From positions 1 through 64,000 of the forward strand of contig NZ_WGNY01000019.1 in NCBI RefSeq assembly GCF_016124325.1: DNA of 64,000 bases, read 5' to 3'. Shown piece by piece: positions 42,076 through 52,733 of the stretch. Origin of the DNA: Phenylobacterium sp. GTDB taxonomy: Bacteria; Pseudomonadota; Alphaproteobacteria; Caulobacterales; Caulobacteraceae. The notes under the pieces are model-generated. The model had not been told where the DNA came from and ran no database searches. It was given only the letters and a program-made list of their open reading frames with translations. Position 1 is the first letter of the stretch, and each line of letters starts with the position of its first letter. Made by a program: the position numbers and the translations under genes.

Positions 42076-43184
42076 TGTTCTACTGGCTCTACATCACCTT
42101 CGCCTCGTCCGGCTATGTGCCGATCCTGAACCTGTTGAAGTACCAGACGGTGCGGACCGGGCTGGCGATCATCACGGCGCAGTTCGTGGTCGTGGCCATG
42201 GGCTCGCGCTTCATCCGCTGGATGAAGGCCAAGCAGGGCAAGGGCCAGCCGATCCGCGCCGAGGGGATCGAGCGGCACGTCCTGGAGAAGGCCGGCACGC
42301 CCACCATGGGCGGCGTGATGATCCTGGCCGGCCTGTTCGCAGGCACGCTGCTGTGGGCCGACCTGTCGAACGTCTATGTCTGGGCCGTGTTGCTGGTCAC
42401 CGCGGGCTACGGCCTGCTGGGATTCCTGGACGACTACGCCAAGGTCACAAAGCAGAGCACCGCGGGCGTCTCGGGCCGGATGCGGCTGGTCATGGAGACC
42501 CTGATCGCCATGGCGGCGATCGCCCTGATCATCCTCTTCGCCGCCAAGCCGCCGGAGAGCCCTGAGCTCCTCACCTCGGTGACCTTCCCCGTGTTCAAGG
42601 CGGTGGTCGTGGACCTGTCGTGGGGCTACCTCCTGTTCGGCGCCTTCATCATCGTGGGCGCGGCCAATGCGGTGAACTTCACCGACGGCCTCGACGGCCT
42701 GGCGACCGTGCCGGTGATGATCGCGGCCATCGTCTACGGCGTGATCGCCTACCTGGTCGGCAACTACGTCTTCGCAAACTACCTGCAACTCCACTTCGTG
42801 CCCGGCGTGGGCGAGGTGGCGGTCTACACGGGGGCGATGATCGGCGCCGGCCTGGGCTTCCTCTGGTACAACGCCCCGCCGGCCAAGATCTTCATGGGCG
42901 ACACCGGCGCGCTGGCGCTGGGCGGCGGGCTGGGCGCCGTGGCCGTCTCCACGCGGCACGAGATCGTGCTGGGCATCGTGGGCGGCCTGTTCGTGGCCGA
43001 GCTGCTGTCGGTCGTGATCCAGGTGGCGTGGTTCAAGCGCACGGGCCGCCGCATCTTCCTGATGGCCCCGATCCACCACCACTTCGAGAAGCTGGGCTGG
43101 TCGGAATCGACCGTCGTGATCCGCTTCTGGATCGTCTCGATCATGCTGGCCCTCCTGGGCCTCGCCACCCTGAAGCTGCGCTAG
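42075..43184 (+). CDS. mraY: Phospho-N-acetylmuramoyl-pentapeptide-transferase
   Basis: 369 residues, ten membrane helices. Transfers phospho-MurNAc-pentapeptide to undecaprenyl phosphate, making lipid I. Motifs: [33 protein letters not shown] (catalytic Asp pair), [18 protein letters not shown] and [19 protein letters not shown]. The signature [20 protein letters not shown] follows. Length is normal for alphaproteobacteria. One-base overlap with murF indicates coupling. Confidence 0.98.
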   Translation: MFYWLYITFASSGYVPILNLLKYQTVRTGLAIITAQFVVVAMGSRFIRWMKAKQGKGQPIRAEGIERHVLEKAGTPTMGGVMILAGLFAGTLLWADLSNVYVWAVLLVTAGYGLLGFLDDYAKVTKQSTAGVSGRMRLVMETLIAMAAIALIILFAAKPPESPELLTSVTFPVFKAVVVDLSWGYLLFGAFIIVGAANAVNFTDGLDGLATVPVMIAAIVYGVIAYLVGNYVFANYLQLHFVPGVGEVAVYTGAMIGAGLGFLWYNAPPAKIFMGDTGALALGGGLGAVAVSTRHEIVLGIVGGLFVAELLSVVIQVAWFKRTGRRIFLMAPIHHHFEKLGWSESTVVIRFWIVSIMLALLGLATLKLR

Positions 43185-43205
43185 GAGGCCCGTGAGTCCC
43201 GCGTC

Positions 43206-44621
43206 ATGAACCCGGTTCGCGGCTTTGAGGGCAGGACGGTGGCCGTCTTCGGCCTGGCCCGCACGGGCCTGGCGGCGGCGCGCGCGCTCCAGGCCGGCAA
43301 GGCCAAGGTGGCGCTCTGGGACGACAAGCCGGCCGCGCGCGAGGCGGCCAAGGCGGAAGGCTTCAAGCTCACCGACCTGACCACCGCCGACTGGTCGGAC
43401 TTCGCCGCGATCATGCTGTCGCCCGGCGTGCCGCTCACCCATCCCAAGCCCCACTGGACGGTCGAGAAGGCGAAAGCCGAAGGCGTCGAGATCCTGGGCG
43501 ACATCGAGCTGTTCGCCCGCACGGTGAACGCCGCGCCCGAGCACAAGCGGCCCAAGGTGGTCGCCATCACCGGCACCAACGGCAAGTCCACCACCACCGC
43601 CCTCATCGGCCACATCTGCGCCGAGGCCGGACGCGACGTGCGGATCGGCGGCAATATCGGCCTGGGCGTGCTGGGCCTCGACGACATGCACGGCGGCGCG
43701 GTCTACGTGCTGGAGCTGTCGTCCTACCAGCTCGACCTGACGGCCAGCCTGAAGGCCGACGTCAGCGTTCTCCTGAACATCTCGCCCGACCACTTGGAAC
43801 GGCACGGCGACATGGAGGGTTATGTCGCCGCCAAACGGCGCATCCTGCTCAATCAGGGGAAGGGCGACACGGCGGTCATCGGCGTGGACGACGCATGGGG
43901 GCAGCAGATCTGCACCGAGATCATGGCGGCGAACCGGCGGACGGTCGTTCCGGTCTCGGCCAGCAAGGCGATCGGCCGCGGCGTCTACGCCCTGGACGGC
44001 CTGCTCTACGACGCCACCGGCGAACGGGCGGCCGAGGTCTGCGACCTGAAGCGGGCGCGTTCGTTGCCCGGCCGGCACAACTGGCAGAACGGCGCGGCCG
44101 CCTACGCCGCGGCCCGCGGCCTGGGGATCGCGCCCGAGCAGGCGGCCCGGGCGCTGCTGACCTTCCCGGGCCTGGCGCACCGGATGGAGACCGTCGGCGT
44201 GATCGGCAAGGTCCGCTTCGTCAACGACTCCAAGGCCACCAACGCCGACGCCGCGCGCCAGGCGCTGTCCAGCTATCCCAAGGTCTACTGGATCGCGGGC
44301 GGCCAGCCGAAGACCGGCGGCATCGAGGACCTCGACGACCTCTTCCCGCGCGTGATCCGCGCCTACCTCGTCGGCGAGGCCGAAGCGGCCTTCGCCGCGA
44401 CCCTGAAGGGCAAGGCCGACGTCCGCCGGTGCGGCACGATCGCCGCGGCCGCGGCGGCGGCTTTCAAGGACGCCAGGGCGGCGGGGGGTGAAGCCGTCGT
44501 GCTGCTCTCGCCGGCCTGCGCCTCGTTCGACCAGTTCGCCGATTTCGAACAACGGGGCGAGGCCTTCCGCGCCGCCGTCCAGGCCATCGCCGCCGGACAA
44601 GCGGCAAAGGGGACCGCATGA
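43206..44621 (+). CDS. murD: UDP-MurNAc-L-Ala--D-Glu ligase
   Basis: 471 residues. Adds D-glutamate to UDP-MurNAc-L-Ala. The N-terminal Rossmann FEGRTVAVFGLARTGLAAAR is followed by ATP loop VVAITGTNGKSTTTALIGH and YVLELSSYQLDLTASL. NISPDHLERHGDMEGYVAAK, SLPGRHNWQNGAAAYAA, LAHRMETVGVIGKVRFVNDS and LLSPACASFDQFADFEQRG follow in order. The 21-bp gap after mraY is the first break in overlap within the run. Stop overlaps ftsW by 4 bp. Confidence 0.97.
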   Translation: MNPVRGFEGRTVAVFGLARTGLAAARALQAGKAKVALWDDKPAAREAAKAEGFKLTDLTTADWSDFAAIMLSPGVPLTHPKPHWTVEKAKAEGVEILGDIELFARTVNAAPEHKRPKVVAITGTNGKSTTTALIGHICAEAGRDVRIGGNIGLGVLGLDDMHGGAVYVLELSSYQLDLTASLKADVSVLLNISPDHLERHGDMEGYVAAKRRILLNQGKGDTAVIGVDDAWGQQICTEIMAANRRTVVPVSASKAIGRGVYALDGLLYDATGERAAEVCDLKRARSLPGRHNWQNGAAAYAAARGLGIAPEQAARALLTFPGLAHRMETVGVIGKVRFVNDSKATNADAARQALSSYPKVYWIAGGQPKTGGIEDLDDLFPRVIRAYLVGEAEAAFAATLKGKADVRRCGTIAAAAAAAFKDARAAGGEAVVLLSPACASFDQFADFEQRGEAFRAAVQAIAAGQAAKGTA

Positions 44622-45793
44622 CGACCGTCTCCCAGGCTCACGCCTTCCCGCGCTCCGACCGCTCGCCGCTGGGCGTGTGGTGGTGGACCGTCGACCGCTG
44701 GATCCTCGGCGTGGTGGCGCTGCTCATCGGGATCGGGGTGGTGATGTCGTTCGCCGCCAGCCCGGCGGCGGCCGCGCGGATGAACATCGGCGACCCGTTC
44801 CACTTCGCCGTGCGCCAGTGCGTGTTCGCCGTCGGCGCGTCGGTGATCGTGGTGATGACCTCGATGCTCGACGTGAAGGGCGCCCGGCGCGCGGCCTTCA
44901 TCATCTGGATCATCGCCATCGCGGTGATGGCGGCGCTGCCGGCCATCGGCCACACGGCCAAGGGCGCCAACCGCTGGATCGAGTTCGGCGGCTTCACCTT
45001 CCAGCCGTCGGAATACATGAAGCCGGCCCTGGTGATCCTGGTGGCCTGGATGTTCGCCGAGGGACAGAAGGGCGAGGGCGTGCCCGGCGTGTCCATCGCC
45101 TTCGGGCTGTACGCGATCTCGGTGGCCCTGCTGCTCATCCAGCCCGACGTCGGCCAGACGGTGCTGATCACCGTGGCCTTCGGCGCGGCGTTCTGGATGG
45201 CGGGCGTGCCGATGTCGTGGGTGATGCTGCTGGGGGCGACGGCGATCGCGGGGCTGTCGTCGACCTACTTCCTGTTCCCTCACGTGGCCAGCCGGGTCGA
45301 CCGCTTCTTCTCGCCCGACAAGGCCGACACCCACCAGGTCGACGCCGCCGCGGTGGCCCAGGCCGCCGGTGGGCTGTTCGGCCGCGGGCCGGGGGAGGGG
45401 GTGATGAAGCGCCACGTGCCCGACCTGCACACCGACTTCATCTATTCGGTCGGCGCCGAGGAGTACGGGCTGATCTTCTCGCTGCTGCTGATCTCGCTGT
45501 TCGCGTTCGTGGTGATCCGCGGCCTCTACCGCTCGATGAAGCTGTCGGACCCGTTCGAGCAGGTGGCGGCGGCGGCGCTGTTCGTGCTGGTCGGCCAGCA
45601 GGTGATCATCAACGTGGCGGTGAATCTCAACATGATCCCGACCAAGGGAATGACCCTGCCGTTCATCTCGTACGGCGGCTCGTCCATGCTGGCCATGGGG
45701 CTGACGCTCGGGCTGGCGCTCGCCTTCACCCGCCGCCGACCGGGCGCCTACGCGCCCAAGGAAGGCCTCGCCAAGGCCGGCGCGTTCACCTAG
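44618..45793 (+). CDS. ftsW: Septal peptidoglycan glycosyltransferase FtsW
   Basis: 391 residues, SEDS family, about ten membrane helices. Polymerises lipid II at the septum with FtsI. Motifs: GANRWIEFGGFTFQPSEYMK (catalytic-loop region), LLIQPDVGQTVLITVAF, and the SEDS region VPDLHTDFIYSVGAEEYGLI. GQQVIINVAVNLNMIPTKGM then TLPFISYGGSSMLAMGLTLG form the SEDS signature. The 4-bp overlap with murD and the adjacent murG are standard. Confidence 0.97.
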   Translation: MTTVSQAHAFPRSDRSPLGVWWWTVDRWILGVVALLIGIGVVMSFAASPAAAARMNIGDPFHFAVRQCVFAVGASVIVVMTSMLDVKGARRAAFIIWIIAIAVMAALPAIGHTAKGANRWIEFGGFTFQPSEYMKPALVILVAWMFAEGQKGEGVPGVSIAFGLYAISVALLLIQPDVGQTVLITVAFGAAFWMAGVPMSWVMLLGATAIAGLSSTYFLFPHVASRVDRFFSPDKADTHQVDAAAVAQAAGGLFGRGPGEGVMKRHVPDLHTDFIYSVGAEEYGLIFSLLLISLFAFVVIRGLYRSMKLSDPFEQVAAAALFVLVGQQVIINVAVNLNMIPTKGMTLPFISYGGSSMLAMGLTLGLALAFTRRRPGAYAPKEGLAKAGAFT

Positions 45794-45807
45794 GGCACGA
45801 GGCTATC

Positions 45808-46917
45808 ATGCGTAAGGTCGCCGTCGTCGCCGCCGGGGGAACCGGCGGACATCTGTTTCCCGCACAGGCCTTGTCGGAGGTGCTGATCGGCCGCGGCTGG
45901 ACCGTGGTGCTGGCGTCCGACGAACGCGTGGCGGGCCTCGCCCAGGACTTCCCGGCCGAACGTCGGATCGGGCTGTCGGCGGCCACCTTCCGGCGCGGCG
46001 ACCCCATCGGCATGGCGCGGGCGGGCTTCGCCGTGCTGCGGGGCACGCTGCAGGCGCGCGCCGCGTTCCGCGAGATCAAGCCGCAGGTGGTGGTGGGCTT
46101 CGGCGGCTATCCCTCGGCGCCCGCCCTGCTGGCCGCGATCCTCGATCGCCGGCCCACGGTGATCCACGAGCAGAACGCGGTGATGGGCCGGGCCAACCGC
46201 ATGCTGGCCAGCCACGTGAAGACGGTCGCCTGCGCCTTCCCGACGCTGATGAAGGCCCCGGCCAAGGTGGCCTCGCGCGCCGTGGTGGTGGGCAATCCCG
46301 TGCGCCCGCCCGTGCGGGCGCTGGCCGACATCCCCTACATCCCGCCCGAGCCCAATGGCCCGGTCCGCGTGCTGGTGACCGGCGGCAGCCAGGGCGCGCG
46401 GCTGCTGTCCGAACTGGTGCCCGAGGCCGTGAAGGCCCTGCCGGAGGATCTGCGCCGCCGGCTGGTGATCAAGCAGCAGACCCGCGCCGAGTCGATGAAC
46501 ACGGCGCGGCGCGCCTATCGCGACGCCTTGGTGGACGCTGAGATCGCGCCCTTCTTCCGCGACATCGCCAGCCGCCTGCGCGACGCCCATCTGGTGATCG
46601 GCCGGGCCGGCGCGGGCTCGGTCTGCGAGTTCGCCGTGGCGGGAAAGCCCGCGATCCTGGTGCCGCTGGCCATCGCGCTCGACGACGACCAGGGCCAGAA
46701 CGCGCGGCTGCTGGCCGAGGCGGGCGGCGCCGAGATCGCGCGGGAGCACCAGCTGACCGTCGAGTCCCTGGCGGGCGCGCTCACCAAGCTGCTGAACAAT
46801 CCGGCGCGGCTGGCGCGCATGGCCGCGGCCGCGCGCGCGGTCGCCATCCCCGACGCCGCCGAGCGCCTGGCCGACGTCGTCGAGGAGACGGCGCGGACGA
46901 GCGTCCAGGCCCGCTGA
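45808..46917 (+). CDS. murG: UDP-GlcNAc: lipid I N-acetylglucosaminyltransferase
   Basis: 369 residues; start ATG at 45808 gives [20 protein letters not shown] with the glycine-rich loop. Also [30 protein letters not shown] and [20 protein letters not shown]. The GT28 donor site [20 protein letters not shown] then [20 protein letters not shown] follow. Peripheral inner-membrane enzyme that makes lipid II. The 14-bp gap after ftsW contains a GGGCACGAGG ribosome site. Confidence 0.97.
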   Translation: MRKVAVVAAGGTGGHLFPAQALSEVLIGRGWTVVLASDERVAGLAQDFPAERRIGLSAATFRRGDPIGMARAGFAVLRGTLQARAAFREIKPQVVVGFGGYPSAPALLAAILDRRPTVIHEQNAVMGRANRMLASHVKTVACAFPTLMKAPAKVASRAVVVGNPVRPPVRALADIPYIPPEPNGPVRVLVTGGSQGARLLSELVPEAVKALPEDLRRRLVIKQQTRAESMNTARRAYRDALVDAEIAPFFRDIASRLRDAHLVIGRAGAGSVCEFAVAGKPAILVPLAIALDDDQGQNARLLAEAGGAEIAREHQLTVESLAGALTKLLNNPARLARMAAAARAVAIPDAAERLADVVEETARTSVQAR

Positions 46918-46956
46918 ACCGCGCCAGTTCCCGAGCGTCGCGCGATGCGCTAGCAC

Positions 46957-48384
46957 GTGACAATGACGCGACGACCCGTCCCCTTCGAAATCGGCCCCAT
47001 GCACTTCATCGGCATCGGGGGCATCGGCATGAGCGGCATCGCCGAGATCATGATGAAGACCGGCTACACGGTGCAGGGCTCGGACGCCAAGGCCAGCGCC
47101 AACACCGAGCGGCTGGAGAAGCTGGGCGCGAAGATCTTCATCGGCCACGACGCGGCCCACGTGGAGAGCGCTTACGCCGTCGTCTATTCGACCGCCGTCA
47201 AGCCGGACAACCCCGAGATGGTCGCCGCGCGCGAACGCCGCCTGCCGCTGGTGCGGCGCGCGGAGATGCTGGCCGAGCTGATGCGGCTGCAGTTCTCGGT
47301 CGCCGTAGGGGGCACCCACGGCAAGACCACCACGACGTCGATGATCGCCTCGCTGCTGGACGCCGGCGGCCTGGCCCCCACGGTGGTCAACGGCGGCATC
47401 ATCAACGCCTACGGCACCAACGCGAAGGTGGGGACCGGCGACTGGATCGTGGTCGAGGCCGACGAGAGCGACGGCACCTTCCTGAAGCTGAAGTCCACCT
47501 GCGCGGTGGTCACCAACATCGACCCCGAGCACCTCGACCACTACGGCGAGTTCGAGGCGGTGAAGAAGGCCTTCCGCGACTTCGTGGAGAACATCCCCTT
47601 CTATGGTTTCGCGGCGGTCTGCACCGACCATGCCGAGGTCCAGGCGATGGCGGCGCGGGTCGAGAACCGCCGGCTCGTCACCTACGGCGTCAATCCGCAG
47701 GCCGAGGTGCGCGCCGAGGACATCCGCATGGGCCCCGACGGCGCCCGCTTCGACGTGGTGATCCGACCTCGCGAGGGCGATCCCCTGCGGTTCGGCGACC
47801 TGCATCTGCCGATGGCCGGCCACCACAATGTGCTGAACGCGCTGGCGGCCGTCGCCGTAGCGCGCGAGCTGGGGCTGGACGAGGCGGCGATCCGCAAGGG
47901 CCTGGCCGGCTTCGAGGGCGTGAAGCGCCGCTTCACCACCACGGGCGTTTCGGGCGGCGTGCGGGTGATCGACGACTACGGCCACCATCCCGTCGAGATC
48001 GCCTCGGTGCTGAAGGCCGCCCGCGCGGTGACCGGCGGCAAGGTGATCGCCGTGGTCCAGCCGCACCGCTACACGCGCCTGCGCGACCTGTTCGACGAGT
48101 TCTGCCACTGCTTCAACGACGCCGACGTGGTGGTGGTGGCCGACGTCTACGCCGCCGGCGAGGCGCCGCTAGACGGCATCGACCGCGATCATCTCGTCTC
48201 GGCCTTGCGCCGCTACGGCCACCGCCGGGTGCTGCCGCTGGAGGCGCCGGCCGCCCTGGCCGCCCTGGTGCGCGAGGAGGCGGAGGCCGGCGACCTCGTG
48301 GTGCTGCTGGGCGCCGGCGACATCACCAGCTGGGCCTATGCGCTTCCCGGCGAGCTGGACGCCCTGGCCGCGGCGGCGGAATGA
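46957..48384 (+). CDS. murC: UDP-MurNAc--L-alanine ligase
   Basis: 475 residues with GTG start at 46957; an ATG two codons later (46963) is an alternative. Motifs: [23 protein letters not shown] loop [35 protein letters not shown] and [40 protein letters not shown] and [16 protein letters not shown] follow. Adds L-Ala to UDP-MurNAc, first step of the stem peptide. Stop overlaps murB by 4 bp. Confidence 0.97.
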   Translation: MTMTRRPVPFEIGPMHFIGIGGIGMSGIAEIMMKTGYTVQGSDAKASANTERLEKLGAKIFIGHDAAHVESAYAVVYSTAVKPDNPEMVAARERRLPLVRRAEMLAELMRLQFSVAVGGTHGKTTTTSMIASLLDAGGLAPTVVNGGIINAYGTNAKVGTGDWIVVEADESDGTFLKLKSTCAVVTNIDPEHLDHYGEFEAVKKAFRDFVENIPFYGFAAVCTDHAEVQAMAARVENRRLVTYGVNPQAEVRAEDIRMGPDGARFDVVIRPREGDPLRFGDLHLPMAGHHNVLNALAAVAVARELGLDEAAIRKGLAGFEGVKRRFTTTGVSGGVRVIDDYGHHPVEIASVLKAARAVTGGKVIAVVQPHRYTRLRDLFDEFCHCFNDADVVVVADVYAAGEAPLDGIDRDHLVSALRRYGHRRVLPLEAPAALAALVREEAEAGDLVVLLGAGDITSWAYALPGELDALAAAAE

Positions 48385-49295
48385 GCCTGGCCGCGCGCGA
48401 CTGGCGAGACGCCCTGCCGTCCGTCCGGGGCAAGCTGCTGCGCGACGAACCGCTGGGCCCGTTCACCTGGTTCCGTGTGGGCGGGGCGGCCGAGCTTCTG
48501 TTCCTGCCGGCCGACGCGGACGATCTGCGCGATTTCCTGAAGGCGCTGCCGGCCGATGTACCGGTGACGGTTCTCGGCGTGGGCTCGAACGTCATCATCC
48601 GCGACGGTGGCGTGCAGGGCGCGGTGATCCGGCTGGCGGGCCGCGCCTTCGCCGCCGTCTCGGCCGAGGGCCTTCGGATCACGGCGGGTGCGGCGGCGCT
48701 CGACGCGGCCGTGGCGCGGGCGGCGGCCAAGGCGGGGATCGCGGGCCTGGAATTCTACGCCGGCATCCCGGGCACGATCGGTGGCGCGCTGACCATGAAC
48801 GCCGGGTGCTACGGATCGGAAACCAAGGACGTGCTTGTCTCGGCGTGGGGCTACGACCGCTCCGGAGCGCGCAGGGAGCTCGCCTTGGCGGACTTCGGCT
48901 ACTCGTATCGTCATTCCGAGGCGCCCGGCGACATCGTCTGGGTGGAGGCGGTGTTCGAGGGGCGGCCGGACGAGCCCGCCGCCGTGCAGGCCCGCATCGA
49001 CGAGATCACCGCTCGGCGCGAGCAGACCCAGCCGATCCGCGAGAAGACCGGCGGTTCCACCTTCAAGAACCCGCCCGGCCATTCATCGTGGAAACTCGTG
49101 GACGAGGCGGGCTGGCGCGGAAAGGCGTACGGTGGAGCGATGTTCTCGCCACTGCATTCCAACTTCATGATCAACACCGGTTCCGCCACCGCCGCCGACC
49201 TGGAGGGCCTGGGCGAAGCCGTGCGCGCCGACGTGAAGGCCAGCACCGGGATCGACCTGCACTGGGAGATCAAGCGGATCGGGAGGCCGGCATGA
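48381..49295 (+). CDS. murB: UDP-N-acetylenolpyruvoylglucosamine reductase
   Basis: 304 residues. FAD enzyme that reduces UDP-GlcNAc-enolpyruvate to UDP-MurNAc with NADPH. Motifs: [38 protein letters not shown] and [20 protein letters not shown] followed by YGSETKDVL. The type II signature [20 protein letters not shown] has the catalytic Ser. [20 protein letters not shown] and the late [18 protein letters not shown] complete it. It overlaps the phosphatase gene by 4 bp. Confidence 0.97.
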   Translation: MSLAARDWRDALPSVRGKLLRDEPLGPFTWFRVGGAAELLFLPADADDLRDFLKALPADVPVTVLGVGSNVIIRDGGVQGAVIRLAGRAFAAVSAEGLRITAGAAALDAAVARAAAKAGIAGLEFYAGIPGTIGGALTMNAGCYGSETKDVLVSAWGYDRSGARRELALADFGYSYRHSEAPGDIVWVEAVFEGRPDEPAAVQARIDEITARREQTQPIREKTGGSTFKNPPGHSSWKLVDEAGWRGKAYGGAMFSPLHSNFMINTGSATAADLEGLGEAVRADVKASTGIDLHWEIKRIGRPA

Positions 49296-49840
49296 GCCAG
49301 CCGGCCCTGATCCTGGTGCGGCACGGCCGCCCGGCCATCGACCCCGACACCCCGCCGCCGACCTGGCCGCTCTGCGAGGAGGGCCGCCAAGGGTGCGAAA
49401 AGATCATCGAGCGGGTGACGGCGCTGAAGCCCACGCGCGCGGTGGCCAGCCCCGAGCCCAAGGCGCTGCAGACGGCGCAGATCCTGGCCGCGCCGCTCGG
49501 CCTGGAGGTGGAGATCGATCCGGGCCTGCACGAGCACAAGCGCCCGCACGCCTCGTTCGGCAGCGAGCAGGAGTTCCGCGACAGCATCGCCCAGGCTTTC
49601 GCCAATCCGGCGGAGGTCTCGCCCGGCGGCGAGAGCCCGGAAGAGGCCTGCGTGCGCTTCTCGGAGGCGCTGGCCCGGCACAAGGGCGCGCCGCTGCTGG
49701 CCGTCAGCCACGGCACGGTGATGAGCCTCTATCTCGCCGAGAAGCTGGGCCTCGACGCTCACGACCTGTGGCGCAGCCTGCACATGCCCGACGTCTTCGT
49801 GCTCGACGCCGACGGGGCGCTGCTGGAACGGATTTCCTGA
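49292..49840 (+). CDS. Histidine phosphatase family protein
   Basis: 182 residues, phosphoglycerate-mutase-like fold. The catalytic RHG is at the N-terminus ([13 protein letters not shown]), and the second His is in [39 protein letters not shown] and [20 protein letters not shown] fit family members. It is inserted after murB with an ATGA overlap, so it is translated with the dcw genes although not a known cell wall enzyme. Substrate is unknown; a phosphate ester or phosphoprotein. Confidence 0.9.
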   Translation: MSQPALILVRHGRPAIDPDTPPPTWPLCEEGRQGCEKIIERVTALKPTRAVASPEPKALQTAQILAAPLGLEVEIDPGLHEHKRPHASFGSEQEFRDSIAQAFANPAEVSPGGESPEEACVRFSEALARHKGAPLLAVSHGTVMSLYLAEKLGLDAHDLWRSLHMPDVFVLDADGALLERIS

Positions 49841-49927
49841 CCCGGCGCCGGGCGCCCGACGGCTGCTGACACGACGCTGGCCGCAGGCGGGCTTGACGGG
49901 GGCCACGCCGGGGAGCACGGGCGATCC

Positions 49928-51295
49928 ATGCGCAGATTCATCCCCCTGACCGCCGCGGCCCTGCTGGCCGCCATGCCCGCCGCCGCACAGGACCTCGCCG
50001 CCGGCGTGGCCGCCGTCCGCGACAAGGCGCTCACCGACGGGACCGCCTGGGATGTCGTGGAATCGCTGACCACCGAGGTCGGCGCCCGGCCGGTGGGCTC
50101 GCCCGCCATGGAGCGCGCCCGCGACTGGGGCGTGGCCAAGCTGAAGGAGCTGGGCTTCCAGAACGTCCACGTGGAGAGCTTCACGACGCGGGCGTGGTCG
50201 CGGGGCGCGGAGTCGGCGGAAGTGGTCGGTCCCTGGCCGCAGAAGCTGGTGATCCTGGGCCTCGGCAACTCGGCCTCGACGCCGCCGGGCGGGATCACCG
50301 CCCCGATCGCGCTCTTCAAGAGCTATCAGGAGATGCTCGACCAGCCGCCGGGCTCGCTGAAGGGCAAGATCGCCGTGGTCACCCAGCGGATGGGCCGGAC
50401 GCAGGACGGCTCCAGCTACGGCGCCGTGGGCATCCAGCGCTTCATGGGCGCGGCCGAGGCGGCGCGGCGCGGGGCGGTGGGCTACCTGATCCGCTCGATC
50501 TCCACCGACGACACCCGCCTGCCGCACACGGGCGGCGGGGCCGACGCGGGGATTCCCGCCGCGGCGCTCTCCACCCCCGACGCCGAACTGCTGGAGCACA
50601 TGGTCGCCCGCGGCAAGCCGGTGACCGTGCATCTCGACATGACGTCCAGCGTCAATCCGGCCGCGCCGGCCTGGAACGTGGTGGGCGAGATCCCCGGTCG
50701 CGAGAAGCCCGATGAGGTGATCGTCATCGGCGGCCACCTCGACAGCTGGGACCCGGGTACGGGCGCCATCGACGACGGCTCGGGCGTGGCCATCATGACC
50801 GCCGCGGCCAAGCTGGCGGGCCAGGCGGGGCCGCCGCGGCGCACCATCCGGGTGGTGATGTGGGGTTCGGAGGAGCAGGGCGGCTCCAGCCGCGCCTACG
50901 CCGCCGCCCACAAGGACGAGGCCGGCAAGATCGTGGTGGCGGGCGAGAGCGATTCCGGGCCCTGGCGCATCTGGAGCGTGAGCCTGCCCAAGCCCGGCGC
51001 GAACCATCCGGCGATGAAGGCGTTCCGCGCCTCGCTGCCGCCCCTCGAGACGGCCGTGAGCCCGGCGCCGCCCCGCTTCGGCGGGTCCGACATCGAAGGC
51101 CTGATGGCGATGGGCGTGCCCGTCGTGGACTTCAACACCGACGCCAGCCGCTACTTCGATCTGCACCACTCGGCCGACGACACCCTGGACAAGATCGACC
51201 CCGCGCAGCTGGCCCAGAATGTCGCGGTGTGGGCGGGCTTCGTCTATGCGGTGGCCAATTCCGACGTCGATTTCCGCGCGGCGGCGCCGAAATAG
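49928..51295 (+). CDS. Secreted M28-family metallopeptidase
   Basis: 455 residues. Signal peptide (FIPLTAAALLAAMPAAAQ) then a PA-domain insertion (about 130-240) within an M28 aminopeptidase fold. Zinc ligands: VIGGHLDSWDPGTGAIDDGS (His, Asp), VVMWGSEEQGGSSRAYAA (Glu pair), VAGESDSGPWRIW and YFDLHHSADDTLDKID (His). Nearest recognised type is plasma glutamate carboxypeptidase / carboxypeptidase Q. It probably cleaves short peptides in the periplasm. Placed between murB and ddl, transcribed with them but 87 bp after the phosphatase. Confidence 0.93.
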   Translation: MRRFIPLTAAALLAAMPAAAQDLAAGVAAVRDKALTDGTAWDVVESLTTEVGARPVGSPAMERARDWGVAKLKELGFQNVHVESFTTRAWSRGAESAEVVGPWPQKLVILGLGNSASTPPGGITAPIALFKSYQEMLDQPPGSLKGKIAVVTQRMGRTQDGSSYGAVGIQRFMGAAEAARRGAVGYLIRSISTDDTRLPHTGGGADAGIPAAALSTPDAELLEHMVARGKPVTVHLDMTSSVNPAAPAWNVVGEIPGREKPDEVIVIGGHLDSWDPGTGAIDDGSGVAIMTAAAKLAGQAGPPRRTIRVVMWGSEEQGGSSRAYAAAHKDEAGKIVVAGESDSGPWRIWSVSLPKPGANHPAMKAFRASLPPLETAVSPAPPRFGGSDIEGLMAMGVPVVDFNTDASRYFDLHHSADDTLDKIDPAQLAQNVAVWAGFVYAVANSDVDFRAAAPK

Positions 51296-51391
51296 CGGCC
51301 GTCGCGGCCGGTCGGGATGCTGCGGCGTCGGCGCATCTGCCGCTTGATCGCGATCAAGGCTAGAGTGCCCACGATTCCCGAGTGATGTCCG

Positions 51392-52675
51392 ATGCCTGAC
51401 GGAACGGCGACTTCGCACCTCTACCGGCCCAAGCTCGCCACTTCGCTGGCGGAAGGCTATGGGCTCGGCGACCTGCGCGCCGACGCCATGGCCGGCATGA
51501 CCGTGGCGATCCTGGCGCTTCCCCTCTCCATGGCCATCGCGGTGGCCTCGGGGGTCTCGCCGGACCGCGGGCTCTATACGGCGATCATCGGCGGCTTCCT
51601 GGTCTCGGCGCTGGGCGGCAGCCGCTTCCAGATCGGCGGTCCCGCGGGCGCGTTCATCGTGCTGGTCTCGGCCACGGCCGCGAAGTACGGCGTCACGGGG
51701 CTGGCCCTGGCCGTGATGCTCTCGGGGCTGATGCTGGCGCTGGTGGGCGCCCTGCGGCTGGGCCGGTTCATCCGCTACATCCCCCATCCGGTGACCGTGG
51801 GCTTCACGGCCGGCATCGCCGTGACGATCCTGGCCAGCCAGCTCAAGGACCTGGGCGGCCTGAAGCTGTCCGGCGCCGAACCGGGGCCCGTGATCCCCAA
51901 GCTGATCGCGCTCGCCGCAGCCGTCCCCACGTTCAGTCCGGCGGCCCTGGCGCTGGGCGTGGGCGTCGCGGCGTTCATCCTGATCCTTCGCCGGCTGAAG
52001 CCGACGTGGCCCGGCATGCTGGCGGCCGTGGCGCTGGCCACCGTGGCGGCGAGCCTGCTGCGCCTTCCCGTCGAAACGATCGGGACCCGCTTCGGCGGCA
52101 TCCCCCGCGGCCTGCCCGCGCCGCATCTGCCGGCCGCCACCTGGGCCCAGGTCCAGGCGATCATGCCGGCCGCGCTGTCCTTCACCCTGCTGGGCGGGCT
52201 CGAGAGCCTGCTCTCGGCCAAGGTGGCCGACGGCATGACCGGTCGCGTCCATCGCCCGAACATGGAGCTGGTGGCCCAGGGGCTGGCCAATGTGGCCTCG
52301 TCGGTGTTCGGCGGCATCAGCGTGACGGGCACGATCGCGCGCACCGCCACCAACATCCGCGCCGGCGCGAGGAGCCCGGTGAGCGGAATGCTGCACGCCG
52401 CCTTCCTGCTGCTGTTCATGCTGATCGCCGCGCCGCTCGCCCGCTACATCCCGCTGGCCGCCCTGGCGGGCGTGCTGGTCGTGGTCGCCTGGAACATGGC
52501 CGAGAAGAAGGAGTTCGCCAGCCTGCTGGCCAACTGGCGGGCCGGCGTGGTGCTGATCGCCACCTTCGGACTGACCATCCTGCACGACCTGACCGCCGGC
52601 ATCCTCGCGGGCTGCGGGCTGGCGGTCCTGTTCTGGGCCGCATCGAAACTGCGCCGGAAGTTCTCGCGCACTTGA
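51392..52675 (+). CDS. SulP-family anion transporter without STAS domain
   Basis: 427 residues, about ten to twelve helices. SulP motifs: [40 protein letters not shown] then [19 protein letters not shown], and [20 protein letters not shown] then [19 protein letters not shown]. Most SulP proteins are 500-600 residues with a cytosolic STAS domain at the C-terminus; here the chain ends after the last helix (LRRKFSRT). It may transport sulfate, bicarbonate or other anions. It is a guest within the dcw run, 96 bp after the peptidase and 58 bp before ddl. Confidence 0.9.
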   Translation: MPDGTATSHLYRPKLATSLAEGYGLGDLRADAMAGMTVAILALPLSMAIAVASGVSPDRGLYTAIIGGFLVSALGGSRFQIGGPAGAFIVLVSATAAKYGVTGLALAVMLSGLMLALVGALRLGRFIRYIPHPVTVGFTAGIAVTILASQLKDLGGLKLSGAEPGPVIPKLIALAAAVPTFSPAALALGVGVAAFILILRRLKPTWPGMLAAVALATVAASLLRLPVETIGTRFGGIPRGLPAPHLPAATWAQVQAIMPAALSFTLLGGLESLLSAKVADGMTGRVHRPNMELVAQGLANVASSVFGGISVTGTIARTATNIRAGARSPVSGMLHAAFLLLFMLIAAPLARYIPLAALAGVLVVVAWNMAEKKEFASLLANWRAGVVLIATFGLTILHDLTAGILAGCGLAVLFWAASKLRRKFSRT

Positions 52676-52733
52676 CCCCGGCTGCGCCGTCGGCCACCCG
52701 CAGGCCACGATCTGTCGTCATTGCGAGTCGCCC

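Noticed and set aside
44488-46917. Continuous frame through ftsW into murG
   Set aside because: The first part is an out-of-frame reading of ftsW; the true murG start at 45808 gives the canonical N-terminus.
48911-52708. Minus-strand open frame of about 1265 codons opposite murB, phosphatase, peptidase and SulP genes
   Set aside because: Same reason: the plus-strand genes have clear family motifs and ribosome sites; the antisense product is low complexity.
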